Origin: Rhyzopertha dominica
Taxonomy: Eukaryota; Arthropoda; Insecta; Coleoptera; Bostrichidae
Direction of reading: 5' to 3'
NCBI GenBank assembly: GCA_025024175.1
Contig: QCXZ01000075.1
Location: 7,130,001-7,194,000 of the forward strand
DNA: 64,000 nucleotides
This document shows positions 22,934-33,059 of this stretch, in pieces; position 1 is the first letter of the stretch, and each line of letters starts with the position of its first letter. Below the pieces are notes generated by a model. The model searched no databases. It was not told where the DNA came from and saw only the letters and a program-made list of their open reading frames with translations. A program made the translations under genes and the position numbers.

Positions 22934-25091
22934 ATGCAGGAAATAATATCCCATAAAATCGAGAACATCTTTTCCACACAGAATAAAAAGTTTTTAGCAT
23001 TTCTTCCTCCTGCAGTTTCGGTTAGAGAAGACCCTATCTAAGAGGACATTGTAATTAATCAATCTTCTGAGACTTTTAGTGAAAAAGAAATAGCGTTTCT
23101 CAATAAAAGTTTGAAATTTAATTTATCTCATAGAAGCCCACCGGTTTCCAAAATCGTAGCTGGTATAGAAAGCTCTATCCGAAATTTTGATTCTTTCGAT
23201 AAAGACTATATTAGAAACGCATGTAAAATTCAAACAAGGAATAATTTAAACAATAACAAAAAACAAGGGAAAACAAAGGATCATAATATCATTCAAGGTA
23301 TCAGGGATAAAACCTGTTATTATTTGAAAGCTGACAAAGGTAATAAGATTATGATACTGGATAAAGAGGAATATTTTGAAAGGGTCAATGACCTTCTCGA
23401 AAAAGATCCATATAACAAACTACATCGAAACCCATTGCCAAAATTAATTCAACAAACAAAAAAAGTTATTGCTAAGTGTCAAAATCTTACTACACCTGCT
23501 TTAAAGTATAAGCTATCAACAATGCCTAAAATGTATATCCTGTCTAAGATACACTAAACAGGTAAATCGGTGAGACCTATTGTTTCAGGTATTAACACAC
23601 CCACTTACCAGCTTTGGAAATGGCTTACTAACGAGTTAAGTAAATTACCTTCACCTCAAGTAGATTCCTCGGTAAAACATTTACTAGAAAAAAAATAAAA
23701 ACGTTAAACTTGAGGAGGGTGAGCTACTCGTTTCTTTTGATGTAACATCATTATTTCTTAGTGTACCCGTAGAAGTAATGTTAAAATATCTGGAGGAGCT
23801 ATTGGCTATTATTGATATATTGAACAAATCAAAATTCAAGCATACATTAAATTGACATCCTTATGCATGCCCCAGAACTGTTTCCAGATTAACAAAAAGT
23901 TTTTCGAACAACACGAAAGGACTGCTGTGGGAAATAGTATTTCCCCCTTTCTGGCAAATTTATTTATGGGCCTCTTTGAAACCGACTTTAAAAACGAAAA
24001 ACAATATTTTTCCCGGATACGACTACGTTACATGAATGATGTTTTTGCTGTAATTGACACCAGAATATATAATATTGATAATTTTTTGGAAATTATCGTT
24101 TCACAAACATTAATTTTACAATTGAAAACGAAGAAAAAGGACGTCTTCCTTCTCTGGATGTTCTGGTGCCAAGAAAAGACGACTGCGAAATAGAATTTGA
24201 CGTATACGGAAAAGATACAAATACAAATAGGTTTATACTCGATGAATCCCAACATTCTCACCAACATAAACTTTCGGCCTTAAATTTCTTAGTTAACAGA
24301 TTAGTCCATTTTCTATTATCAAAATCTAACTTTGAAAAAGAACTTAAATATATTAAGAATGTTGCTATTCATAATTGCTACTCCAGCGAAATAGTAAATA
24401 ACTTACTTAGGAAAATTCGACATAAGAAACATGTTTTAAACGCCACCACATCGTATTTTCCACCTACATTAGAACATAAATTCATTAAAATTTCTTTCGA
24501 CTTTAGACTTACGAAAGGATTGGATAACATTCTAAAACCATTTCATTTAAAACTAGCTTTTACCGTCAATAATAGTATAAAAAAAATCTATTAGGAAACC
24601 CAAAATAGAGGGTAGATGAAGAAGGCAAGTCAGGTATTTATGAAATAAAATGTAGTAAATGTAATCTTAAATATATTGGGCAGACTAGGTGCTCTATAGG
24701 AATTAGATTTAAAGAGCATATTGCTCATTTCAGGTTTGGAAGGTTCGATAAGTCAAGTGTCGCTCTACATATTCAAGACACAGCACACCCTATAACATCA
24801 AAATACCTAAAACTGCTAAAATCGGTTTCCAACAACACGGAACTCAACGCGTTCGATAGCATACTTATTCAAAGTAATAAAGATGACGTAATGAATTCTA
24901 CTGATTAGGTAAGCGATTCATTCAAGCGTGAAGCTTTGTTAGTATAAATAGTTATGTCTGGTTGACCTGACTTCATTTCCACTGAAATTTGGGTGAGAAG
25001 AATGTTCTCCGGTTAATCCGGCCAGATTTCAAAAAGTCACATTATTTTTCTACTGAAGATGGCAGTTTAGCTGATGAAATACGTATATAGA
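22934..25091 (+). mobile_element. Penelope-like element C, near full-length, several stops
   Basis: One reading frame starts at ATG 22934 and is broken by TAA (23038). It continues through DKTCYYLKADKGNKIMILDK (PLE N-terminal RT block), KMYILSKIH-stop-TGKSVRPIVSG, then LLVSFDVTSLFLSVPV (RT palm), AVGNSISPFLANLFMG and LRYMNDVFAV, where the catalytic RYVDD has become RYMND and so has lost an Asp. After frameshifts come SLDVLVPRKDD, the thumb, and finally GIYEIKCSKCNLKYIGQTR and RFKEHIAHFRFG, a GIY-YIG nuclease (about 24620-24780). A hammerhead-like motif marks the 3' end at 25091. The lost Asp and at least four breaks mean it is inactive. Confidence 0.85.
25049..25091 (+). ncRNA. Hammerhead ribozyme-like motif (site 5) at PLE C 3' end
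   Basis: TCTA (25049-25052) pairs with TAGA (25088-25091) as stem I. CTGAAGA (25053-25059) is a complete core. Stem II is CAG/CTG with a G-A mismatch and a G-U pair, then GAAA (25076-25079). The last A starts the 8-base palindrome ATACGTAT (25079-25086), followed by A as the cleavage-site base. Only stem II is imperfect. Confidence 0.6.
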
Positions 25092-25567
25092 TGATTGTAA
25101 TTTCTAATATTGTGGTTATGGTTATTTTTTGCTGTTTCGATTGGATTCAAACCACACTCAGCTCTTTTTACCGTCAAAGTTATTTGATAAATTGAGTGAG
25201 ACAGAGCACGTACGTTCAATCAGCTTGTTTCCAAGCTACCTAATCGATAGTATATTTTAAATTCACCAATAGACTGGGGGTTGAGAAAAAGGTAGTGCTT
25301 GTGTTTAATTATTATAAGGAGAACTTAAATAAGCGTGTAGATGAATTTACTAAATTTATTGCGCGTTACATTCCTTAATTGTACAGTTTGCAAGCGAATG
25401 CATTAATTAATTCTCATAAGCAGCTTAATATTCAGAAAACAGAGATTTTCGGTTTTATAGAAAAGAATCCTCAGAGGCCGTAGAAAGATATCTTTGAAAT
25501 TACCCAAATATGGAAAAATCAATATGTTGAATGGATTCAAAGGCGCATTCATTGTGAAACATCCTGA

Positions 25568-25671
25568 ATCAATTAGGTAGCTTGGAAACAAGCTGATTGA
25601 TTGAACGTATGTGCTTTGTCTCACTTGATCAAGTTCAATCAATCAGCTTGTTTCCAAGCTACCTAATTGAT
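25568..25671. repeat. Perfect 39-bp inverted repeat; third copy upstream
   Basis: 25568-25606 and 25633-25671 are exact inverted copies of 39 bp (core ATCAATTAGGTAGCTTGGAA) with a 26-base spacer. Another copy of the same word lies at about 25215-25247, and a diverged copy of the surrounding region is at 53380-53620. Exact identity over 39 bp in an otherwise decayed region suggests a young inversion/duplication or selection for the hairpin. Confidence 0.8.
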
Positions 25672-25692
25672 GGAAATAGTATATTATGTTAT

Positions 25693-25793
25693 GAGGAGAT
25701 AAAGTGAACTTTTATGTAGCAAGGCTGGAGTTTAACTGCCGAGCTTGCGAGGCAGATAGGTCCAGCCGCGCTACATAAAGTCACTTTAGCTCC
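25693..25793. repeat. Long imperfect hairpin (about 100 bp, MITE-like)
   Basis: GAGATAAAGTGAAC..ATGTAGC..GGCTGGA on the left pairs with TCCAGCC..GCTACAT..TCACTTTAGCTC on the right; the tip GCCGAGC/GCGAGGC is less regular. It resembles a miniature inverted-repeat element, but I see no clear target duplication. Confidence 0.55.
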
Positions 25794-26045
25794 AAATAAT
25801 ATATGCTATTTTTTTAAACGTCGACAAAGAATCTAGCACTAATTAAAAATTTGAGTAATTTTAAATTTGCGTATCGTGCTTCAGTGATTATTTTAGTTGG
25901 CTCTGGGAAAGGTTTCTCTAGTGACGAAATGTAAACAACCAGAAAAATAATTTGATGTGTCACAAAACCTGGCTGCATTTTGTAAGTTTTACCGAATATT
26001 CTAAAAATATTTCCCATTGGAACTAATCATTTTGCAGTTTTCGCC

Positions 26046-26126
26046 ATGTCAGACATCGAATGCACGCCCCCTGAAGTGGCTGAGGCCGCTTCAGAAGTTG
26101 TAAATAATTTAATCAAGTTTCCTTAA
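26046..26126 (+). pseudogene. Possible N-terminus of a tyrosine-recombinase-type TE ORF
   Basis: ATG in a good context opens a short peptide containing MSDIECTPPEVAEAASEVV and then stops. The 'TPPEV..A' opening resembles the N-terminus of Crypton/DIRS-like recombinase ORFs in insects, as I recall them. Nothing downstream continues it, so this is at most a fragment; it could be coincidence. Confidence 0.25.
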
Positions 26127-26129
26127 TAT

Positions 26130-27125
26130 TTGCCGCCGTGGCTGCAAATGATTTTTGCTGCGTATATGCAGCAAAAGTGAGTGTCATTGTTGCTAAGATA
26201 TAATTTGACACTTTGGCTCCTATGCTAGCTGCAGAAAATTGCCACTTTAATATCGTTTGAAAAAAAATCACTTAATTACTTCAACCAAGAGAGGGAACAG
26301 ATTGTTTTCTTGCAACGGCAAAATTATAGTGACAAGTTTTTGTAAAGAAACAGACAATTCTTACAACTTTTTTGATAACCTTAAGCCAACACCGGCTGAT
26401 AAAGCTTTCTATTAAATAGGTAACCTATAGCTCCCTGAATATACCCAAATCTTATATTATCATATTTTTTTGTAAATGTAGGACTTGCTGTTAATGTTAC
26501 TCGGTGCTACAAGATGGATAGCAGCTCTGCGAATAAATCCGCTGTAAAAAGCCATCGCGCACATTTGGCCTAAACGCCCAAAATCCACTTTTTTCTTGTC
26601 GTACACGCTAACCGCTGGCCGGACCTGTCAGAATAAATCCTTACAGCGTCCGCGCGGTCTGCAGATGGGGCTTTAAACTCGGGAAAAGCTTATGCAAAAA
26701 TGCGCGCCCAACATTCGGACTAGATTAGGGCAAATCCGGAGCGGGCAGGGTGACTTCAGGGCTCGTGCACGTATCGACACTGAAGCGAACTGTAATCCCG
26801 ACCATAAAACATACGGGAAACCTTTTCAATTTGCGGCTATCAAGGACAGATTTCGGTGTTATAATTCATTATAGTGACGCCGCTTTGGTTAGATTTATCG
26901 CACCTGCTTCCAGCGATGTGGGAAACGGCGTAGGGTAATCGGAGTTCGACAACTCCCAGTCGAATCGATTTGTTTCTATTTAAATGGGGTCACTTAACAA
27001 TCCATAGCTTTAGGCCCTTAGACTACAGCAAATAGGAGAAACTTGTCTATCGTTATCACAGACGACAGAACTCCTACAATTCCTTTTTTTCTCTTCAGAG
27101 TCCAATCCTTAAGGTTATCTTCGAA
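26130..27125. other. Non-coding stretch including CpG-rich island 26500-26950
   Basis: The island has small plus ORFs (from 26692 and 26750) without known domains; the flanks are AT-rich. I find no exon signals. Confidence 0.35.
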
Positions 27126-27126
27126 C

Positions 27127-28016
27127 TAGTGTTGGGTGATAAGTATCGATACTTTTGCTTTCAGTAGCCTATATTTTGTATCGATACTTGGTGTTTCGAT
27201 ATTTCGCTCAATCGATACCAACCAGAGTGGTATAGAATCATTTATTTTGTTACCAACCATATCCTAGCCATCTGCCATTAAATTTGCGAAAAAAAAAGTA
27301 GCAACGACCTTACTGTAGTATAACATACATATTTTTATACCTACTCACCAAAACTATATAGCATGACTACGGTTTTGATAAAAAGTATAATATCCTCAAT
27401 GCAATAAGAACTCTCCGTATAGAAGAAAATTGCAGTAATGTAAATTGTGCCGGTATAAATAATTTATTGGAAACTGTAATTTGTGTTTATTATGGGGTTT
27501 TATAAAAAAATGTAAACGTTAAAATGCTACGTTGAATATTAAAAACGGCTTACCTTTCATTGAGGTATATGCATGTGCATGTGTACCTTTTTTATAAATA
27601 GTAATACAATTGCAACATATAGCAAAATTCGGGTAATTTAGTTTGTGAAAAATAAAATATGACTGTTTTAGTTCAGCCTTTTTTTATCAAGTGACTTTTT
27701 TTTCACCAATGCCCAAATAGACTCAAACTAACAATGCAGTTTAGTAAAATTCACATCTTAAATTCTGTGTTCTTGGTGACAACTTATTGATATGTTTAAC
27801 ATGATGTACTGATAACTGACGAAGATGAAGAATAGATAAGCTTATTAGTAACAGTGATGTCCATTAACAGTAAATTATGTGAAACAAAAAGTATTTTAAT
27901 CCATCTTATTTCGATTTGCTATTTCTTGGATCGATATTTATCGGATACTACGAATATCCATATTATTGCGAAATATATATCGATACCGAATACATTTTGA
28001 TGTATTGCCCAATGTC
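27127..28016. mobile_element. hAT-like element with ATCGATAC subterminal repeats
   Basis: The ends AGTGTTGGGTGATA and (inverted) GACATTGGGCAATA are similar inverted repeats of hAT style. Both subterminal regions are crowded with TATCGATAC/ATCGATAT words. I could not find a matching 8-bp duplication, so the boundaries and class are less certain than for the other hAT copies. Confidence 0.5.
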
Positions 28017-28356
28017 CATATGAGAAAAACTAAAACTCAATAGAGCTATCATGCGTGCGAATTAATGACAAAATATATGTTGTAACTATGTAGGTATGTA
28101 ATACGTTAAATGCATATAACAGTCGCTTTTTATTATATTAAAGTCTTCGCAATTAAGGGAAAATGCGACTTCTTATGCTAAAATAATGTGTACTCGTCTT
28201 TCATTGACAAGCTTTTGATTTATTTCAAATCTTTGTCAGAGCTTCTATAAATATTTACAATAGTACATAGGCATAACAACATGTAATTGAACCTTATTGA
28301 ACATGAGCTTTATAATAAGGGGCCAATTAAAACGTGCAAAATACGCTTCATTTATA

Positions 28357-28501
28357 CGAGGGTGAATGCTTTCAGCGTCCGACAGATGAATTTTAAGGCT
28401 CTTCGTCTTTGACAAATATTACATGTGTAATCGAAACGTCAGCCAATGACTTTTTGCCAGTGTTTTAAAGCGACAGCGATCTTTCCGACAAAATATTATG
28501 T
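28357..28501 (+). mobile_element. 145-bp ribozyme-bearing element with 15-bp duplication
   Basis: Exact 15-bp direct repeats TACGCTTCATTTATA flank it (28342-28356 and 28502-28516). The inside carries GTCT-TTGACAA, a stem II of 7 bp (ATTACA/TGTAAT type), GAAACGTC and AGCC (28405-28444). The same family occurs inverted at 21455-21600. There is no ORF; a 15-bp duplication indicates insertion by target-primed copying rather than by a standard DDE transposase. Confidence 0.7.
28405..28444 (+). ncRNA. Decayed hammerhead-like motif (site 6)
   Basis: Core TTGACAA (from CTGACGA by two transitions), strong stem II, GAAA, palindrome ACGT, then C. GTCT and AGCC give a partial stem I. The same two core changes occur in the copy at 21544-21584, so the change either preceded amplification or is tolerated. 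Confidence 0.45.
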
Positions 28502-28674
28502 TACGCTTCATTTATATATAATATTATTTGAAATTTGATTTATTTGATTATGATTTTCTATTACATATTCCGCCAATGAACATCAACATTTATTCTTCCT
28601 AATATCGCTTTTATGCAGTGCTATTCTATTGCCTATTGCTTGTTTGTTCATGCAGTTTACTTCCATTATTGTAG

Positions 28675-28860
28675 CTACAATAGCACCAAAAGTGTTATCG
28701 GTAACAATATGAGGTCTCGAACTTCTGTGGTCATCTTATCACTAGTCCAACGTTCTGGAACGCTTACTCCATACGACTCCTGGCAAGCTGCTTGTAAAGC
28801 ACAGTGAATTTCCGCAACCGTTTCTTCGCGTGCTGCAGTGACACGTTCCATTGCAACCAA
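28675..28860 (-). pseudogene. Possible transposase N-terminal fragment
   Basis: The minus ORF reads MERVTAAREETVAEIHCALQ then ERWTSDKM, which loosely resembles the N-terminal helix-turn-helix of insect mariner-type transposases (an 'EIHxxL' block followed by RW). A CACCCTCGTAG word just beyond at 28866 recalls mariner-type ends. Weak; listed because nothing else explains this open stretch. Confidence 0.25.
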
Positions 28861-28889
28861 CAGGAATTATGACATCACCCTCGTAGTCT

Positions 28890-29945
28890 CAAAATACTGA
28901 AACATTACCTAAATGTAGCTCTCAAACGTTTTGCTCATGCAATGCATTTCAAAAATTGAAATGTTTCTGATTTATACCACGTTTAGCGCGTATCTCGTTA
29001 TTTCTATTCCAAACTCTTTGACTAAAGAGCTTCCTCCATAGACTGCAAAAGAAGATGTTGCTACTGTGCTCCGGAACGTAGTTTTGAGAGACAAAAAAGG
29101 ATTTGACCGCACTAAACAGGCTTCTTTGCTTCCTTTCCACTTCAGTAGATCCTGCATCGCGACCAAAAGCAAACTGACGCCTTCCTGCCGTTAAAGAAGC
29201 AGAAATATTTTGTATGCTAAATAAACTCTGAATAAAGTAAATATAACTGGGTTTAGACCAAGTAATGGTAAATTGAAGATAACTTAAAACGAGAAGCATG
29301 ACATCCTATTAACCATTTCGTAGATAAAATTTCTATAATTGAGGATCAGCCTAATAGTGTAACATAATTTTCTACATGAAAGATTGGTAAGAAATATTAC
29401 TCAGTACACTACCAGAGATATAGTAGTTGTATAAGTGTATATCGAGTTTTAAGGTCCGTATTTCGTATTAACTAGTAAAACTCTTTGTAAGGAACTAATA
29501 TCATACATCTAGCAAAACACTTACACGTTGCTTTTGCCAGATAAGTCATATATTTCATAATATCAGACCGTGCTATTACATGCCAGGACCTCGAAGTTCT
29601 AAGAGTCCGACATTAAATAAGTAAAATTGTTCCATACCGCAATATACACCAAACGAGATGACTTGGAATGAACTAATTCTCCCGAAACTTCTGTAACTAG
29701 TTTCATGTTCACCCCAAGGAATTTCAGCTTGAGAATTATGTCCACAGGCATTACTTCAAAAGCAGATAATACGATACTTGTACGCAGTTGGTACAGAATT
29801 TGTGTACGCTATACCCCGGAAAATAAATATTAATATCGTCAATGACAAAGTTATTCTTATCCGTTTGATATACTAGCGACCCTCGGGAAATACCCTCTAG
29901 TCGTCACCTCCATTCGCTTTAAAAGTTTGCTTATTATATAGAAAC
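28890..29945. other. Stretch without recognisable gene
   Basis: A 116-residue minus ORF (28949-29299) overlaps others and has no domain I know. No repeat boundaries found. Confidence 0.35.
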
Positions 29946-29949
29946 CGTT

Positions 29950-30714
29950 AAGGACAGCGGGGGTGTTCGCATCAAGTGAGTCCCGTCATCGGTGTGACAA
30001 TTGCGCTAGTATTTATTATCCCGCGCGTTAATTTTTTGGCGGTAATTTTTAAGATATTAATTTAAATTATATAGTGTAAACTGTAACGTATTTTAGTGGA
30101 TAAGAATTCATACTGTATCAATCTAAATAGCTATATAGTATAGTAAGCTATCCTTCAAAGATAAATATATGCCATCGCGTACTTTTTTGTAGATCTTGTG
30201 CCGGGTACGTCGCGCGTGCATCGACGCCAGAATACGGCATTTAGAAAAACGGAGTGTGCTTAAGGGAAGAGGGGACGTCATCCGTTGACAGCGGGGACGT
30301 AAAAGAAAGTGGTGTTCTTCCCCAAAGATCACCTAGTTAAAAGAGGGTTAAACTGCAAGTCTTTGCCCCTGTCGGCTGATTGCCGATGACCTGCTGAACT
30401 CGTGCATATATAAAAAGTTAAGTTTGTCACTGGCTTTATCCTACTGAAGATAAAGTTTCAGTTATTGGTCATCCCCGACGCTGGACCTGCCAGTGAGGAC
30501 CAGGAGAGTCGCGGTTTTGCGGGACTGCACTGGAAGATTGAAGGACAGAATCAGCTAAGTGGCTTACGTTTTTCTTTTTCGTTATTTTATTTTTCGTGTT
30601 GACATTATTTGATTTTCATAGACAGATCAGTTACGTGCGTTTTCGTTATTACTTTTTGCATATAGTTAATAAATTTAGATAATTTTGATGCATGTTCCTT
30701 ATTTGAATAAGTAT
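29950..30714 (+). promoter_or_regulatory. LTR- or promoter-like region
   Basis: GC-mixed block with CATATATAAAAAG (about 30404) as a strong TATA-type box, a GC-richer leader after it, and an AATAAA-type signal (TTAATAAATTTAG, about 30667) some 260 bases later. This order (upstream region, TATA, transcript start, poly(A) signal) is what a solitary LTR would show. I cannot find TG...CA ends or a duplication, so it may equally be an unrelated promoter. Confidence 0.25.
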
Positions 30715-31137
30715 TGTTGTTTTGAACTGCGTTATTTTATTTGAACCCAAGCATGAGATGAGCTAGTCAGGTACAATCTGTAAAAGAGGAATATCCCACT
30801 ATGCATTGCTCCCAGGCAGCTGGACTTTTTCCGACACTTCTAACAGTTATCGTTATATTTCAACCAATTTACAGAAAACTTTGACAAATTATATGGGTAC
30901 CTAAACTTTTCCCATGGATCACTGTCTATTGGCGAAAACCGCATGGAAATCTGTGCAGTAGTTTTTGACAGACAGATGCGGCGAAGGGCTTTGTTTTATA
31001 ATATATTTGTGGTGATAGTGATTATAAGGAGAATTTAATTGGGATTTTTGTAGTAGATATTGATTAGATATTGTATAGATTTGAGCCCGGGACCTTTTAA
31101 TTACTAGTCAAATGTGCTGTCACTGGACCATCAGGGC
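30715..31137 (-). mobile_element. tRNA-headed SINE
   Basis: On the minus strand the element starts with a tRNA-like head: GCCCTGATGGTCCAGTGACA (A-box like) and GGTCCCGGGCTCAAATC (B-box, 31078-31094), closest in look to a tRNA with a CTAGTAAT anticodon loop. The body follows with GCCCTTCGCCGCATCTGTCT, ACTACTGCACAGATTTCC, and a tail ending TTATTTGAACCC inverted near 30730. The body wording is common in insect SINE/LINE tails. RNA polymerase III transcription is expected from the internal A and B boxes. Confidence 0.6.
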
Positions 31138-31149
31138 CCTAATAAAATA

Positions 31150-32070
31150 ATTTGGGTTCTAGTTAGCAACTGGTTGCGAGAATCTGGCCACCGTACTTGA
31201 ATTTGAATAGCGGTGGAGTGATTGCACATTTGATTAGTACTCGAAAGGTTCCGGATACAAATTTTTCATAAATATATCCACCTGCTAAAATCCAATTAAA
31301 TCTCTTATAATCATTAATATTGTCATTTAACACAAGACGTAACTGTCTTAAATTTACTCAATAATAATTTATATCAGCATTGCGTCGTTTCTAGTCCATC
31401 GACGACAGAAGCTATGCGATTTTCCCATGTTAATTTTCTAAGTTGTTTGCTGGAGTTTACGCCGCCTGGCAGCTCATACAAACGTAATAATTCATAATTT
31501 ACGTCGAGAAACCCCCATCACCATCTCGAAAATGAAATGCCCACACCAGACGAGAAGCCAAGGGTATTCCGGGTCGTTTGCTGGTTTCACATGTTTGCCG
31601 GTAGAAAGCCTAAACACCTCTGTCAAACTCTTGCGAATAATTGGTCATTAATATATGTAAGAGTTGCAAGTCCTGTAGAAAGAGAGAAAAAGAAAAATAA
31701 ATTAAGAGATTATGTTATTTGGCTAGACTTTGATAATTATGTCTAATAGGTATTACTAAAATTTAAAATATATATGCACACATAAAAATTGTTTCTTGAA
31801 ATGACAGTATTGGAACATTTGCTATTACTTATTTAAAACAAGTCTGCATACATTTCACTTTTTCACTTTCACAAATATATATTCTTCATTTGACATTACC
31901 AATATGTTGCCAGACAGATCAATTTTTATTGAATTATAGATTCATAACAAGTATATTAATATATTCAATCAATTGTATTAAATTATTTGTACCTACTCAA
32001 AACTATATTTTTGGCAATGATATATCAGTGTTAGTAGAGTTTATTTTGCTTCCGTTCGCTATAGTTTGAC
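31150..32070. other. Stretch without recognisable gene
   Basis: One 69-residue plus ORF (31537) without known domain; otherwise AT-rich. Confidence 0.4.
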
Positions 32071-32268
32071 ATAATCAGAAACAGGGTTGGCATGATTAAA
32101 ACAAAATGTTATTAATTATTACTATTAAACTCATTTATCTTCCACAAATAGATAATGTCACCCCACATTTGCATTAAAAATGAATTGAATACAAAACCAG
32201 ACCCAGCTAGAAAACACTTTTTATTGATACAACAGTTTTAATTTAACTTTAACATTTTTTTATATTTA

Positions 32269-32319
32269 ATGAACAGGCAAAGCGCTTTCAGCTATAATTA
32301 GCCATCATCAGTACCTCAT
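32269..32319 (-). ncRNA. Hammerhead ribozyme-like motif (site 7, most complete)
   Basis: Minus strand: ATGA and GGTA precede CTGATGA (32311-32305). GGCTA/TAGCT is a 5-bp stem II with loop ATTA, then GAAA, the palindrome AGCGCT, T, then TGCC and TCAT. GGTA pairs with TGCC (one G-U) and ATGA pairs with TCAT across an internal loop, as expected of natural type I hammerheads, whose stem I internal loop contacts loop II. Every conserved base is present. Confidence 0.7.
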
Positions 32320-32965
32320 TGTGTAAAAAAGAATACAAAAGAATTTATAAACCTGACACTGTCAAAATCGAAATAAGCAATCTTGACTTCAAACAAAAAA
32401 ATAGCCTGCATGCCAAAAGCACAAACATGAAATCAATTATCAAATAAAGAATTTAGAATAGGACAGCTAAAATTACAAAAATCATTCAAAATTGCAAAAT
32501 TACCGTTATCTATAATTTTGAATATTTCAAGAATTTCTAGAAAATTTAATTATTTAAAGAGGTGATGTGTTTAAATGACAATAAATGATTTGCTAATGAA
32601 GGATTTGTATTAACTATATCAGTATTTTTATATTTTCATATTGTTTCAAGTGTTCATTGCCTCTAATTGTAAAAGATCTTCCGCTTTGACCAATATAAAT
32701 AGAATTACAATCAATACAAGAAAAACTATAAACTCCCGAATGATTCAAAACTGGAATTTTGTCTTTATTGCGAGCAAAATTGTAATTTTACAATTTTGAA
32801 TGATTTTTGTAATTTTAATTGTCCTTTTCTAAATTCTTTATTTGATCATTGATTTCATGTTTATGCTTTTGGCATGCAGGTTACTTTTTTGTCTGAAGTC
32901 AAGATTACTTGTTTCGATTTTGACAATGTCAGGTATATAAATTCTTTTGTATTCTTTTTTACACA

Positions 32966-33015
32966 ATGAGGGACTGATGATGGCTAATTACAGCTGAAAG
33001 CACTTTGCCTATTCA
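32966..33015 (+). ncRNA. Hammerhead ribozyme-like motif (site 8), partner of site 7
   Basis: Inverted counterpart of site 7: CTGATGA (32974-32980), stem II GGCT/AGCT with an A-C mismatch, GAAA (32996-32999), then AGCACT, which breaks the AGCGCT palindrome. Stem I is GGGA/TGCC with one mismatch plus ATGA/TCAT. Slightly decayed. Confidence 0.55.
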
Positions 33016-33059
33016 TTAAATATTTCTTGTCTGTGTCAACCTCTTAGTTTTATTTTTAA

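Larger units (their letters stand above)
32269..33015 (-). mobile_element. Penelope-like element D: GIY-YIG between inverted terminal repeats
   Basis: On the minus strand about 32770-32520 reads GVYSFSCIDCNSIYIGQSGR, then RGNEHLK and NPSLANHLLSFKHIT, a GIY-YIG nuclease domain with Y, Y-I-G and R kept. Two inverted copies of about 220 bp flank it (32279-32520 and 32790-33010), each ending in a hammerhead-like motif facing outward. Inverted pseudo-terminal repeats are a known PLE arrangement. The RT is missing. Confidence 0.75.

Noticed and set aside
30451..30490. CTGAAGA word suggesting another hammerhead
   Set aside because: No stem II followed by GAAA; the following bases do not fold in hammerhead order.
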